64,000 nucleotides of DNA. Origin: Natrinema longum (GTDB taxonomy: Archaea > Halobacteriota > Halobacteria > Halobacteriales > Natrialbaceae). The translations under genes and the position numbers were made by a program. Shown here piece by piece: positions 27,731 to 36,847 of the stretch. A model generated the notes under the pieces. It did no database searches, was not told the DNA's origin, and worked only from the letters and a program-made list of their open reading frames with translations. The stretch is taken from contig NZ_CP071463.1 in the NCBI RefSeq assembly GCF_017352095.1, positions 1 to 64,000 on the forward strand, given 5' to 3'. Position 1 is the first letter of the stretch; each line of letters starts with the position of its first letter.

Positions 27731-28309
27731 CTACTCGTCTTCCTCGACGACTTCCGGATCGCTCATCGCGCTCTGGAGGCTATCGAGTCCGTTGATCCAT
27801 TCGGTAACCAGCCCGTACTCGAGGTCCTCGGCGACGGTCATGTCGAGGTCCTGGTCGTCGATGATGAGCGTCCCCGCCTGCGCCGCGTAGCCGAGCGCGG
27901 CGTCGAGATCCTCCTCGGCTTCGGCGTCGGCCGCAGCGCCGAGATAGTCGCCGACGCTGCCGTCCTCGGCCGGGCCGTTCGCGACGTACTCCTCGGCGGC
28001 GAAGAAGACACAGACCAGGCTCGTCTGGACGCCGTCGACGAGGATCAACTTCTCCTCGTCTTCGATGTCGATCTCGCTGAGAACGATCTCGCGGACGTCG
28101 TTGATCTCCTCGAGTGCGTCCTCTTGCTCGAGTTCCCCGTCGTCGTAGGCGGCGACGATCTTCGCGATCGCGATCGCCGTGTCGTCCTGCAGGTTCAACA
28201 GGAGCCGCGCCGAGGATTCGTCTTCCGGATCGATGTCTTCGTCTTTGATGCGATCGATCCAGTTCTGCCAGCGTTCCTCCGAGTAGAACTCGGTCGGGGG
28301 ATTGCTCAT
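27731..28309 (-). CDS. DUF2150 family protein
   Basis: A 192-aa very acidic cytosolic protein opening with FYSEERWQNWIDRI, then LLNLQDDTAIAIAKI and YDDGELEQEDALEEI, the DUF2150 pattern of haloarchaea and some other archaea. It is all-helical by appearance. No catalytic residues are apparent and no function is known. Single gene. Confidence 0.85.
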   Translation of the reverse strand: MSNPPTEFYSEERWQNWIDRIKDEDIDPEDESSARLLLNLQDDTAIAIAKIVAAYDDGELEQEDALEEINDVREIVLSEIDIEDEEKLILVDGVQTSLVCVFFAAEEYVANGPAEDGSVGDYLGAAADAEAEEDLDAALGYAAQAGTLIIDDQDLDMTVAEDLEYGLVTEWINGLDSLQSAMSDPEVVEEDE

Positions 28310-28477
28310 ACAGACACCTACACCGGCCGCTTGAAATGCCTTTCTCTACACTAGCCGTCGAAACTGAATGTTTGGGTGGACAGGTTGGTCGGCTAGTATC
28401 AGCATACAGCCGCTCGGACGCCCATCAAGGCCGCCTTCACTCCGTCGACACCTTCGCTCGAGCGACCCTAATAGTTA

Positions 28478-29329
28478 TTATCCGTCTCGCTCGAGGGTCG
28501 CTTCCGTGTCGATGCCGTAGACTCGCCGTGGCGTTTCGACGTGGGCGATCCGGACCGCCTCCTCGTGGCCGTTCTCGAGGAGCCACCGGACCCGTCGCGG
28601 AACCGTCTTGGGACCGAGTACCGCGCCCGGCCGATCGGGATCGTCGATGTAGTCGGTCTCCATCAGGAACGGCTCGCCGCGCTCGGCGGCGGTTTCGAGG
28701 CGGTCTTTATTCGACATCACGCTCGGCGTGGGGCCCTCGAGGCGGCCGCCCGCGTAGTGTTTGACGACGCGACGGGACGGCAGCCCCGCATCCTCGGCCC
28801 ACTCCGCGACCTCGGTCATGTCCTCACTGGCCTCCGCGTGGAGCTGGACGGCACACTCGAGGGCTGCTCCGTGCTCGAAGGCGTGGCGCATGACCGCATT
28901 GGAGGCCGCCCAGACGTCGTCCTCGACCTCGTAGTGTGGGCGACCGGACTTCAGGGCCAGCGCCTCGCCCGACTCGACGTACTCCGCCGCGACGTCGAGT
29001 CCGGCCTGCATGAGATCACGGGCATCCGCGGGCGACATGCCGCGCTCGTCGACCAGCCGCGATATCAGTCCGGGGTGGACGCCCAACACCGGCCACGCCC
29101 GCCCCGCGAGTTCGCTCGAGGCGTCGTCGACGATCTCGATCGTCCGATCGAAGACCGCACGAAAGTCCTCGCCGGTCTCGGCCTCGACGCCGAGGTGCCA
29201 GGAGGGTTTGTTGACGACGAGCAGATGGGTGCCGCCGACGCGAGCGAAGTCTCTGACGGCATCGATGCCGCGATTGTTGTCCGGGTCGAGGTGGAGGTGA
29301 TCGTCCAGTACCGGCCGATCGTCGATCAT
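28478..29329 (-). CDS. TatD-like metal-dependent hydrolase
   Basis: The 283-aa protein starts at the ATG at 29327-29329 (MIDDRPVLDDHLHLD). The HLHLD motif (about 11-15) supplies the first metal ligands of the amidohydrolase barrel. Later metal or catalytic candidates are in GVHPGLI, QLHAEAS (His), RVVKHYA and METDYIDD (Asp). This corresponds to the archaeal TatD-related branch (COG1099-like), probably a phosphoesterase or nuclease. Downstream-frame extensions upstream of 29329 lack protein character. Confidence 0.85.
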   Translation of the reverse strand: MIDDRPVLDDHLHLDPDNNRGIDAVRDFARVGGTHLLVVNKPSWHLGVEAETGEDFRAVFDRTIEIVDDASSELAGRAWPVLGVHPGLISRLVDERGMSPADARDLMQAGLDVAAEYVESGEALALKSGRPHYEVEDDVWAASNAVMRHAFEHGAALECAVQLHAEASEDMTEVAEWAEDAGLPSRRVVKHYAGGRLEGPTPSVMSNKDRLETAAERGEPFLMETDYIDDPDRPGAVLGPKTVPRRVRWLLENGHEEAVRIAHVETPRRVYGIDTEATLERDG

Positions 29330-29554
29330 ACGTGCGACTGGGCGAGCCACGCTGGAATAGCCTCCGACTTTCGGGCGGAACGCCGGCCGGGACCGACGTC
29401 CCGTGTCCGCCGCGGGCCGGATCGAAGTCGATGGATAAATGATAGCCGTCACCCGTATTGGCTCAGACACCGATGGTGGACGACCCTCACAGCGGCTCAG
29501 TTTTGTCAACAATGGTTATTATGACCCATCCAGATAGATCGAACGTGTTTCAGT

Positions 29555-29572
29555 ATGAGTGATCGACTATGA
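29555..29572 (+). other. Five-codon upstream ORF overlapping the nhaC start
   Basis: ATG AGT GAT CGA CTA TGA ends with a TGA that overlaps the ATG of nhaC (ATGA). The TATA-like TTATTA near 29517-29522 would give a transcript including it. Chance is a realistic explanation; coupling of nhaC translation to this minicistron is the alternative. Confidence 0.25.
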
Positions 29573-31140
29573 GCGAAAACGGAGCGACGCCATCCGACGA
29601 GGATCCGTCCGACCAGTTCATCGGCGGGGAGACCGGCGACGGACCGCGAGTCGAGTTCTACGGCGGCCGCGGAATGAGCGCGTTTCCGATCGCGTTTTTC
29701 ATTCTGTGGGCCATCGTCCAGACCGCCCTCTGGCGAATCGGCGATACGGGCGGTCTCATCGTCGGGATCCTGGTCGGGCTCATCGTCGGGATGTTCTTCG
29801 TCCGCGGGAACTGGCAATCGTACGCCAACACGATTTTCGAGGGGATGACCCAGCCAGTCGCGGTGACCGCTATCGTGGCGTGGATCTGGGCCGGCATGTT
29901 CGCCCAGCTCCTGCAGGACGGCGGCTTCGTCGGCGGCCTCGTCTGGCTGGCCGACACTGCGGGCGTCGGCGCGGCGCTGTTCCCGGCGATCACGTTCGTC
30001 CTCGCTGCCGTCTTCACGACCGGGATCGGGACCGGCTACGGTGCGAGCGTCGCCTTCGTCGGCCTCTTCTTCCCGGCCGGCGTGTTGCTCGGCGCGAATC
30101 CCGTCCTCATGTTCGGCGCGATCCTCTCGGGAGCGATCTTCGGCGACAACCTCGCGCCCGTCAGCGACACGACGATCGTCAGCGCCGTCACGCAGGACGC
30201 CGACATCGGCGGCGTCGTCGCCTCGCGGTTCAAGTACGTGATCATCGCCGCCGTGATCTCCTTCCTCGGCTACATCGTCGCCGGCGGCGCGATGGACGGC
30301 CTCGAGATCGGTGCGGAAGCCCAGTCGATCTTCCTCGAGGGAAGCGAGGCGATCGGGCTCGTCCACGTGATCTCGATGCTCGCCGTGATCGGTGCGGCGG
30401 TCGCCGGCCGCCACATCGTCGAGGCGATCTCGTGGGGGATCGTCATCGCCGTCGCGTTCAACCTCGTCTTCGACCTGACGACCCTCGGTGACATCGTCAT
30501 GTTCAACGCGCCCGCGGACGCGCCGCTGGCCCAACCCCTCGAGTCCCTGCCGATCCTCACGATCGTCGAGGAGTCCGATGCAGTCGGTGTCACCGGAAGC
30601 CTGATGAACGGCGTCGCCGGCTTCCTCGAACTCTCGATCCTCGTCCTCCTGATCATCGGCGCGGCCCAGATCATGATCCGGGGCGGCGCGTTCGAGGTCC
30701 TCCTCGAGTGGTCGATCGAGAACCTCGCGACCAGCGTCCGCAACGCCGAACTCACGATGGTCGCCACTGCGGCGCTGATCAATGCGATCATCACGATCAA
30801 CACGGCCGCCGAGGTCGCGATCGGCCCGTACATCTCGAAGATCGGAGAGCGATTCAACCTGAACGGCTACCGCCGGGCGAACATCTTGGACGGCCAGACC
30901 GCTGCCATGGGCTACATCTTCCCGTGGTCGGGCGGTGTTCTCGCCGGGTACGGCGCGATGCAAACCCTGCCCGGAGAGTACGAGTGGCTCGACCAGTCGA
31001 TGCTCGTCACGCCGATCGACGTCGTTCCCTTCGTCTTCCAGGGGTGGTTGCTGGTGGCCGTCTTCGTCCTCGCGGCACTGACCGGCTTCGGCCGCGAGTA
31101 CATTACCGATCGCGAGACCGAGGAGGTGGCTCGCGTATGA
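29569..31140 (+). CDS. nhaC: NhaC-family Na+/H+ antiporter
   Basis: The 523-aa integral membrane antiporter has about 11-12 transmembrane helices after a 35-residue acidic N-terminus. Conserved motifs of the NhaC/ion transporter superfamily are visible: TTGIGTGYGASVAFVGLFFP and IFGDNLAPVSDTT, the latter carrying the Asp residues of the ion path. It would expel Na+ in exchange for H+. The TGA overlaps the ATG of a 90-aa gene, so the two are an operon that ends at a hairpin at 31411. Confidence 0.92.
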   Translation: MSENGATPSDEDPSDQFIGGETGDGPRVEFYGGRGMSAFPIAFFILWAIVQTALWRIGDTGGLIVGILVGLIVGMFFVRGNWQSYANTIFEGMTQPVAVTAIVAWIWAGMFAQLLQDGGFVGGLVWLADTAGVGAALFPAITFVLAAVFTTGIGTGYGASVAFVGLFFPAGVLLGANPVLMFGAILSGAIFGDNLAPVSDTTIVSAVTQDADIGGVVASRFKYVIIAAVISFLGYIVAGGAMDGLEIGAEAQSIFLEGSEAIGLVHVISMLAVIGAAVAGRHIVEAISWGIVIAVAFNLVFDLTTLGDIVMFNAPADAPLAQPLESLPILTIVEESDAVGVTGSLMNGVAGFLELSILVLLIIGAAQIMIRGGAFEVLLEWSIENLATSVRNAELTMVATAALINAIITINTAAEVAIGPYISKIGERFNLNGYRRANILDGQTAAMGYIFPWSGGVLAGYGAMQTLPGEYEWLDQSMLVTPIDVVPFVFQGWLLVAVFVLAALTGFGREYITDRETEEVARV

Positions 31141-31409
31141 GCTTCCTCGAAAAGTACCTCAAAGGCTGGCGGTTCCGGACGTCTCGCCCCTCCCTCGAGC
31201 CCGGAAGCGAGGTCACCGTCTTCATCGCGGAGTCGAACGGCACGGCAGGTCGCGCATATATCGGCGACACCGAACTGATCGTCGAGGACGCCGGGCCGGA
31301 AACAATCGAGAAGCAGGTGCGGGTCCGCGTGACCGAGTTCGACGACGCGGCCGCAACCGGTCGCGGCGAGTTCATCGAGATCGTCGGCCAGAGTTCCTAC
31401 GCGGAATAG
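31137..31409 (+). CDS. Small beta-barrel protein coupled to nhaC (TRAM-like)
   Basis: The 90-aa protein starts at the ATG at 31137, overlapping the nhaC stop by 4 nt. MSFLEKYLKGWRF is followed by five short strands (EVTVFIAESNG, AYIGDTELIVED, KQVRVRVTEFD, RGEFIEIVG), a compact beta-barrel like TRAM or OB folds. It is seen elsewhere in haloarchaea as a small DUF (DUF7513 by recollection). The tight coupling suggests an accessory or regulatory role for the antiporter, but no function is established. Confidence 0.7.
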   Translation: MSFLEKYLKGWRFRTSRPSLEPGSEVTVFIAESNGTAGRAYIGDTELIVEDAGPETIEKQVRVRVTEFDDAAATGRGEFIEIVGQSSYAE

Positions 31410-31410
31410 C

Positions 31411-31433
31411 GTTCCCGGCTCCGAACCGGGAAC
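31411..31433 (+). terminator. Hairpin after the nhaC operon
   Basis: GTTCCCGG (31411-31418) pairs with CCGGGAAC (31426-31433) around a 7-nt loop, 2 nt after the TAG stop. No T tract follows, so it may stabilise the mRNA 3' end or act with nearby signals rather than as a classic terminator. Confidence 0.5.
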
Positions 31434-31509
31434 GAGGATCGCTTAGACGGCTTTCAGACAACCTCTCTGATGATTTGTCACGCCAGAACGGAACCGCAAC
31501 TGCGTAGCG

Positions 31510-32175
31510 TTATGCGTTTCCTTCAACGCCGAGTTCTGCGCTGAACTGCACGAAAAACTCCTCCATAAAATCCCATCGAGCGGTTCCAAGCTGGCGTCCG
31601 GGGGGCGTATACAGTGCATCGAGACGTTCTTTGGCCCACTCTCGAAGGAGCGAGACGTCCGGCCCATCCGACGGCTCCATCTCGAGAGCAGATGTATCGT
31701 CGATAACAGCGTATTTTCCGCCCGTCCGACCTGACCGTTCCCCGACGATACAGGCCAGCCGAACGAGACCACGTGCTCCGACGGCGTCCAACTTGTCCGC
31801 GTCGAAGAGTAACTTCGCTTCGAGCGTCGCTGGCTCCGGAGAGGACGTTCGAATACTGTGTGATCGAAGACAGTGACCGATCGCCTCGATGCGATCGGAC
31901 GGCACCGATTCAGCCGCGAGACGTGCTGACGCTTCAGCTGCGGCCCACTCTCCGTGATCTTCTATCTCTCCCCTTCGTTCTCGCGGCCGGCCGATATCGT
32001 GTAACCAAGCCGCCGCTGACAGCACGTCTCTATCAACAGTGCCCTCGCACTCGTTCGCTAACCGAATCGAGACGTCACGGACCCGTTTGGCGTGGAACCG
32101 ATCATGCGCCGGAAGGGCATCCTCGTAGTACGGGAAGGATAGCTCTCGAGCGAGGGGACCTAATTCCTGCGTCAT
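31510..32175 (-). CDS. HD-domain phosphohydrolase
   Basis: The 221-aa protein starts at the ATG at 32173-32175; an in-frame TTG eight codons upstream is less likely. Metal-binding HD motifs are HDRFHAKRV (about 27-35), AAWLHDIGR (HD pair near 63-64), a mid His in HCLRSHS and FDADKLDA (Asp near 134). It belongs to the family of HD hydrolases acting on nucleotides or cyclic nucleotides; the substrate is unknown. Codon third positions look less GC-rich than in neighbours, which hints at recent acquisition. Confidence 0.85.
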   Translation of the reverse strand: MTQELGPLARELSFPYYEDALPAHDRFHAKRVRDVSIRLANECEGTVDRDVLSAAAWLHDIGRPRERRGEIEDHGEWAAAEASARLAAESVPSDRIEAIGHCLRSHSIRTSSPEPATLEAKLLFDADKLDAVGARGLVRLACIVGERSGRTGGKYAVIDDTSALEMEPSDGPDVSLLREWAKERLDALYTPPGRQLGTARWDFMEEFFVQFSAELGVEGNA

Positions 32176-32406
32176 CGGAGCGTGACAGTTGACTTTCAAA
32201 CGGCATAGTAGCTATGAAAGGCGCAGACAGCGGGCCAACTGCGTCGCTGCGCCGTGGGTATGGGAAAGACGGGATCGAGAGGGGAGGGCATCGCTTCTCG
32301 TCCGTCCCTACGTCAATACGAGGCCGTATCAGTGTATTCGGGAGCGGAGACGGCGTGAGTCCGCCTGGGAACAACTAAACCACCGATAAAACGCCTCGAG
32401 ACTCCC

Positions 32407-32865
32407 TCAGACGTCGAGCGTCACTGCATCGTCGGCCGCGTTCTGTAGTGCGTCCGAACGGCCGTGTGATCCCGGTGCGATCGCGATCGTTTCGACGCCG
32501 ACGGTGCCCGCGTACTCGAGGACGGGTTTGAAATCCGTATCCCGCGAGGCGATCGCGAGCCGGTCGATGGTGCCCTCGCCGGCGAACGCGGTCGCATCGA
32601 CCGCGAGTTTGACGTCGACGTCGCCGCTGGTGACGATCACTTCGAAGCCCCGGGCCTCGGCGGCCTGGATGAGACCGGGAGTCGCGTGTTCGTCGAGGTA
32701 GAGACGGATGACGCCGACCCGTCCGAGCCGGCGGACCGTCTCGCGGAGATCGTCCAGATCGACATCGAACTCGTCGCGGAAGACGTTCGGCCCGTCGACG
32801 AACAACCCCACTGCCGGCTCGGTTTCGGTATCGGGCGCGAGACGGGTACGAACGCGGTCGAACAT
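32407..32865 (-). CDS. NYN-domain protein (PIN-like RNase fold)
   Basis: The 152-aa protein starts at the ATG at 32863-32865 (MFDRVRTRL). The NYN signature GLFVDGPNVF (about 20-29) gives the first acidic residue. GDVDVKLAVDATAF and ASRDTDFKPVLEYA supply the other Asp residues of the metal site. NYN domains are PIN-like and usually process RNA. Homologues in archaea are conserved single-gene units (TIGR00288-like). Confidence 0.85.
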   Translation of the reverse strand: MFDRVRTRLAPDTETEPAVGLFVDGPNVFRDEFDVDLDDLRETVRRLGRVGVIRLYLDEHATPGLIQAAEARGFEVIVTSGDVDVKLAVDATAFAGEGTIDRLAIASRDTDFKPVLEYAGTVGVETIAIAPGSHGRSDALQNAADDAVTLDV

Positions 32866-33190
32866 AGTCAGTTGCCCGCTTTTTCCCGCGCCCGGAGATA
32901 GGTGTGGCGAAACGCCAGCGTCGTCGCTATTCTTGCCGGCTCGACCGGAGTCCCGATCGAAATCGGTTCGATACCGGTGAGCGGAGCGAAAATACACGTT
33001 ACAGAAGCCAGAATAAACAGCTATTTGGTTTATTATCTACTAAAACTGCGGACCGAAGATCGCATCCCGGTAGTATCTAATAGCAATAGCGCCTCTCTCG
33101 ACATATCATACCATAACTAACTATATTGAACTAAACAATACTATGTTTAAAAATTCTTTAATACAAGTGTGTAATTCTTTCATTTGCATC
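32866..33190. other. AT-rich promoter region upstream of the first subtilase
   Basis: This 325-nt gap turns strongly AT-rich from 32995 to 33190, a marked contrast with the surrounding GC-rich genome. Several TATA-like tracts are present, the nearest being TTTAAAAATT at about 33145-33154. I see no ORF or RNA gene. The AT island is probably the protease promoter and its regulatory zone. Confidence 0.5.
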
Positions 33191-34870
33191 ATGCCTGAGG
33201 ACAACAACTCGTACGTGAATCGACGGTCGCTCCTCGAAGCAGTCGGCGCGTTCGGTGCGCTTGTCGGTCTCGGCGGCGTTACGTCCGCAACGCCGGGACG
33301 CGAACCAGGGCCAAAAAAGGACGAACTGATCGTCGGTGTCGACTCCGACGTTTCGGACATCGAAGCGGCAGTCGGGCCGAAACTCCCGAGCAACGCGAAT
33401 ATCGTACACACGAACGAAACGCTCGGCTACGTGTCGGTAGCGATGGCCGACGAAGCTCCCATACAGGCCAAGGAAAACGTCAAGCGAAACCTCATGGACG
33501 TCAACGAGGTCCAGTACACGGAGGACAACGTCACCTACCAGGCACTCGATGCCGAGCCTCTCGAGTCGGGAACCGACGACGAGACGGCGGACGCACAAGG
33601 TGGTTCGTCGCCGCTGTACACCCCGAACGATCCGCGCTTCGGGAGCCAGTACGCGCCACAGCAGGTCAACTGTAAAGAAGCCTGGGAGGAGACCCTCGGC
33701 GATCCGGACGTGACGATCTCGATCGTCGATCAGGGAATACAGTACGATCATCCGAATCTCGCGGAGAACATGGACGACAGCGTCTCGAACAACGGCGATG
33801 ACTTCGTCGACGCCGACGGCGATCCGTATCCGGTAGACGCGAGCGAAAACCACGGTACGCACGTCGGCGGGATCGCCGCCGGCGGCACCGACAACGGGAC
33901 CGGTCACGCCGGTGTTTCGAACTGTTCGCTCCTCTCGGCCCGCGCGCTCGGGTCCGGTGGTGGTGGGTCGCTCTCGGACATCGCCGACGCGGTCCAGTGG
34001 TCGGCCGATCAGGGTGCAGATATCATCAATATGTCCCTCGGCGGCGGCGGTGAGACGGACCTGATGCGACAGGCCTGTGAGTACGCGAACTCGCAGGGTT
34101 CGTTGCTCGTCGCGGCCGCCGGCAACGATTACGGCAGCCCAGTCTCGTATCCGGCCGCCTACGACACCGTTTTGGCCGTCTCCTCGCTCGACGAGGGCGA
34201 GACGTTGTCGGACTTCTCGAACGTCGGTCCGAAAATCGAACTGGCCGCACCCGGTGGCGACGTCCTCTCGACGATTCCCTTCGACGACTACGATACCTTC
34301 GGCGGTACCTCGATGGCGTCGCCGGTCGTCGCCGGCGTCGCCGGACTGACGCTGTCGGCCTGGCCGGATCTCTCGAACGAGGAGTTGCGGACGCACCTCA
34401 ACGAGACGGCCGTCGACATCGGTCTGGACGATACCGAACAAGGAAACGGTCGTGTCGACGCTGGGAACGCCGTCACCACCGAGCCCGGCACGACCCCCGA
34501 TCCGGACCCGGACCCGGATCCCGAACCCGGCGAATGCGGCGACGAAGTGAACACGGCCAGCGGAGAGGGCCAACTCAGCGGCGGCTGGTGGGGCAATCCA
34601 AGCGACACCTACACGTATACACTCAAGACGGCGAACCCCTGTAGCGCCACCGTCACCCTCGAGGGGCCGGGGACTGCGGACTTCGATCTCTACCTGACCC
34701 TCGACGGACGAACGCCGACGCAGCGGGACTACGATGAACGGTCGGCCGGCGGCGATTCGACCGAATCGATCGACGTGGATCTCAGCGGCGACGAGGAGTT
34801 CGGTATCCTCGTCAGGCGATACAGCGGCAGCGGTTCCTACACGGTGAGCGTCGAAGAGCGAGGCCGATAG
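33191..34870 (+). CDS. Tat-exported subtilisin-like serine protease (halolysin-like) with C-terminal PPC domain
   Basis: The 559-aa preproenzyme starts at the ATG at 33191. A twin-Arg signal ([20 protein letters not shown], about 10-29) is followed by an I9-type propeptide (about 43-115) and an S8 domain with Asp180 (IVDQGIQ), His221 (HGTHVGG), oxyanion Asn312 and Ser374 (GGTSMASP). A Pro-Asp linker (near 440-455) leads to a pre-peptidase C-terminal domain ending VSVEERGR, with a Cys pair (GECGDE, NPCSAT). It is an extracellular protease. A close paralogue follows in tandem at 35136. Confidence 0.93.
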   Translation: MPEDNNSYVNRRSLLEAVGAFGALVGLGGVTSATPGREPGPKKDELIVGVDSDVSDIEAAVGPKLPSNANIVHTNETLGYVSVAMADEAPIQAKENVKRNLMDVNEVQYTEDNVTYQALDAEPLESGTDDETADAQGGSSPLYTPNDPRFGSQYAPQQVNCKEAWEETLGDPDVTISIVDQGIQYDHPNLAENMDDSVSNNGDDFVDADGDPYPVDASENHGTHVGGIAAGGTDNGTGHAGVSNCSLLSARALGSGGGGSLSDIADAVQWSADQGADIINMSLGGGGETDLMRQACEYANSQGSLLVAAAGNDYGSPVSYPAAYDTVLAVSSLDEGETLSDFSNVGPKIELAAPGGDVLSTIPFDDYDTFGGTSMASPVVAGVAGLTLSAWPDLSNEELRTHLNETAVDIGLDDTEQGNGRVDAGNAVTTEPGTTPDPDPDPDPEPGECGDEVNTASGEGQLSGGWWGNPSDTYTYTLKTANPCSATVTLEGPGTADFDLYLTLDGRTPTQRDYDERSAGGDSTESIDVDLSGDEEFGILVRRYSGSGSYTVSVEERGR

Positions 34871-35021
34871 AACCCGTCACCTCGGACTCGCCGACCACAG
34901 CCACCGCTCGAGGTCACTGACAGGAGCAGTTCGGTAACTCGTCGTATCGTTTCGGGAAACCCAAAGCCCGTTTCTCGGGTTTCGATCGGTTGTGATAACT
35001 GATCGGCTTCATATGCTCACG

Positions 35022-35039
35022 CACTATTCGCGAATTGTG
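35022..35039. promoter_or_regulatory. Palindrome upstream of the second subtilase
   Basis: The 18-bp sequence CACTATTCGCGAATTGTG is palindromic except at one position pair, with a perfect 10-bp core ATTCGCGAAT. It lies about 97 nt upstream of the ATG and just ahead of an AT-rich promoter tract, so it may be an operator. Confidence 0.4.
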
Positions 35040-35135
35040 TTTTGTTCTATCACCATAGTCCCGATTATTTCTCAAATAAATCACTCATAGTTCGATAAGA
35101 GTTTACTAATTTCAGGTATTGATGACTGTCGTCCC

Positions 35136-36752
35136 ATGACACAGAAGCGTCCACCGGACGGCGACGCCGATCGCACACACGACCGCCGATCGATCCTGAC
35201 TGGTGTCGGGTCGATCGCTATCGGCGGCTTGATCGGTGCGTCCGGTGTCACGAGTGCAACGCCCGACCGTGATCCGGGACCGAAAAACGACGAGATCGTC
35301 CTCGGCATCTCGCCCTCGGCCTCGGATGTAGCCGGTGAAGCACGCGCCGCCGCTCCCGGGAACGCAGACGTGGTTCATACGAACGAAACGATTCGCTACG
35401 CAGTCGTTTCGTTCCCATCGGACGCGCCCGATCGAGCCCGCGACGAGTTTCTCGACGCGGTCACTGACTCGCCCGCCGTCGAGTACGCGGAACCCAACGT
35501 CACGGTCCAGACGCTTTTCGAGCCCGACGATCCCTACTACGACTCTCAGCACGCCCCCCAGCAGGTCAACTGCGAGTCGGCCTGGGAGACCACGCGCGGG
35601 AGCCGGGACGTCGTCATCGCCGTGGTCGATCAGGGAATCCAGTACGACCACCCCGCACTCGAGCGCGTCGTCGACGATCGGATCGGTGCGGACTTCGTCG
35701 ACGACGACGGCGACCCGTACCCGACCGGCGGCGAGGATCACGGAACCCACGTCGGCGGGATCGCCGCCGGCGGCACGGACGACGGGATCGGCCACGCGGG
35801 TATCAGCGACTGTTCGCTCCTGTCGGTTCGCGCACTGAACGAAAACGGGGTCGGCTCGCTTTCGGACATCGCCGATGGGATTCAGTGGTCCGCCGACGCC
35901 GGTGCCGACATCATCACCCTCTCGCTGGGCGTCGACGGCTCCTACGAGACGCTGTCCGCAGCCTGTGAGTACGCGGCCGATCAGGGCGCGCTCCTCGTCG
36001 GTGCGGCCGGCAACGAGGGGAACGATCGCGTCTTCTCGCCCGCGAACGAGGACACCGTCGTCGCCGTCTCCGCACTCGAGGCCGACGACTCGCTCGCCTC
36101 GTTTTCCAACACCGGATCGGCGATCGAACTCGCCGCACCGGGCAATCGGCTCGTCTCGAGCGTCACCGGCGACGACTACAGCCGAATGTCGGGGACGTCG
36201 ATGGCGACGCCGGTGGTCGCGGGTGTCGCCGGGCTCGCCCTGTCTGCCCATCCGGACCTCTCGCGGGCGGAACTCCGCGAGCACCTTCGGGCGACCGCCG
36301 TCGATCTCGGCCTCCGCGATACCCAACAGGGGTACGGCCGCGTCGATGCGGCTGCAGCGGTCGAGACCGATCCGTTCCCCGACGAGACCGACCCCGACGA
36401 GGACGACCCTGGGGAGTGTGGCGACGAGACGATCACCGCGAGCGCGAGCGGCTCCCTCGATGGCAGCGGCTGGTGGGGCGAGAGCGACCGCTACAGCTAC
36501 TCGTTGAACGCCGCCGACCCATGTTCGGCGACGATCACGCTCGAGGGGCCTGACGACACCGACTTCGATCTCTACGTGACCACGGACGGCAGCAAACCCA
36601 CCAGGTGGGATCACGACGCGTCGTCCGCGGACGCGGGCACGAGCGAATCGATCACGGTCTCGCTCGAGGGCGACGAGGAGATCCGGCTCCAGATACACGC
36701 GGTCAGCGGGAGCGGCGAGTACAGGCTCCGACTCGAGGAACGGGGTCGATAA
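35136..36752 (+). CDS. Second Tat-exported subtilisin-like protease, tandem paralogue
   Basis: The 538-aa paralogue of the preceding gene. Twin-Arg signal DRRSILTGVGSIAIGGLIG (about 26-44), I9-like propeptide (about 52-122), S8 catalytic domain with Asp165 (VVDQGIQ), His202 (HGTHVGG), Asn293 and Ser355 (SGTSMATP). The linker is shorter and Asp/Glu-rich, followed by the same PPC domain with its Cys pair (GECGDE, DPCSAT). It has its own AT-rich promoter, so the pair may be expressed under different conditions. A 9-bp-stem hairpin follows the stop. Confidence 0.93.
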   Translation: MTQKRPPDGDADRTHDRRSILTGVGSIAIGGLIGASGVTSATPDRDPGPKNDEIVLGISPSASDVAGEARAAAPGNADVVHTNETIRYAVVSFPSDAPDRARDEFLDAVTDSPAVEYAEPNVTVQTLFEPDDPYYDSQHAPQQVNCESAWETTRGSRDVVIAVVDQGIQYDHPALERVVDDRIGADFVDDDGDPYPTGGEDHGTHVGGIAAGGTDDGIGHAGISDCSLLSVRALNENGVGSLSDIADGIQWSADAGADIITLSLGVDGSYETLSAACEYAADQGALLVGAAGNEGNDRVFSPANEDTVVAVSALEADDSLASFSNTGSAIELAAPGNRLVSSVTGDDYSRMSGTSMATPVVAGVAGLALSAHPDLSRAELREHLRATAVDLGLRDTQQGYGRVDAAAAVETDPFPDETDPDEDDPGECGDETITASASGSLDGSGWWGESDRYSYSLNAADPCSATITLEGPDDTDFDLYVTTDGSKPTRWDHDASSADAGTSESITVSLEGDEEIRLQIHAVSGSGEYRLRLEERGR

Positions 36753-36757
36753 CGACG

Positions 36758-36783
36758 TCGGTTCGATATCCCCGTCGAACCGA
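36758..36783 (+). terminator. Hairpin after the second subtilase
   Basis: TCGGTTCGA (36758-36766) pairs perfectly with TCGAACCGA (36775-36783) around an 8-nt loop, 6 nt past the TAA stop. No T tract follows. Confidence 0.5.
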
Positions 36784-36804
36784 TACCGAATCCGATGCGA
36801 CGAT

Positions 36805-36838
36805 AGTCCGAGCGAGAGATCTATATCTCCGACGGACT
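36805..36838 (-). terminator. Nested hairpin after the aldehyde dehydrogenase gene
   Basis: Outer arms AGTCCG (36805-36810) and CGGACT (36833-36838) enclose GAGAT/ATCTC with a 4-nt loop (36816-36829). It lies 9 nt beyond the minus-strand stop at 36848, in the convergent gap shared with the subtilase hairpin. Confidence 0.45.
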
Positions 36839-36847
36839 CGAGGACGA

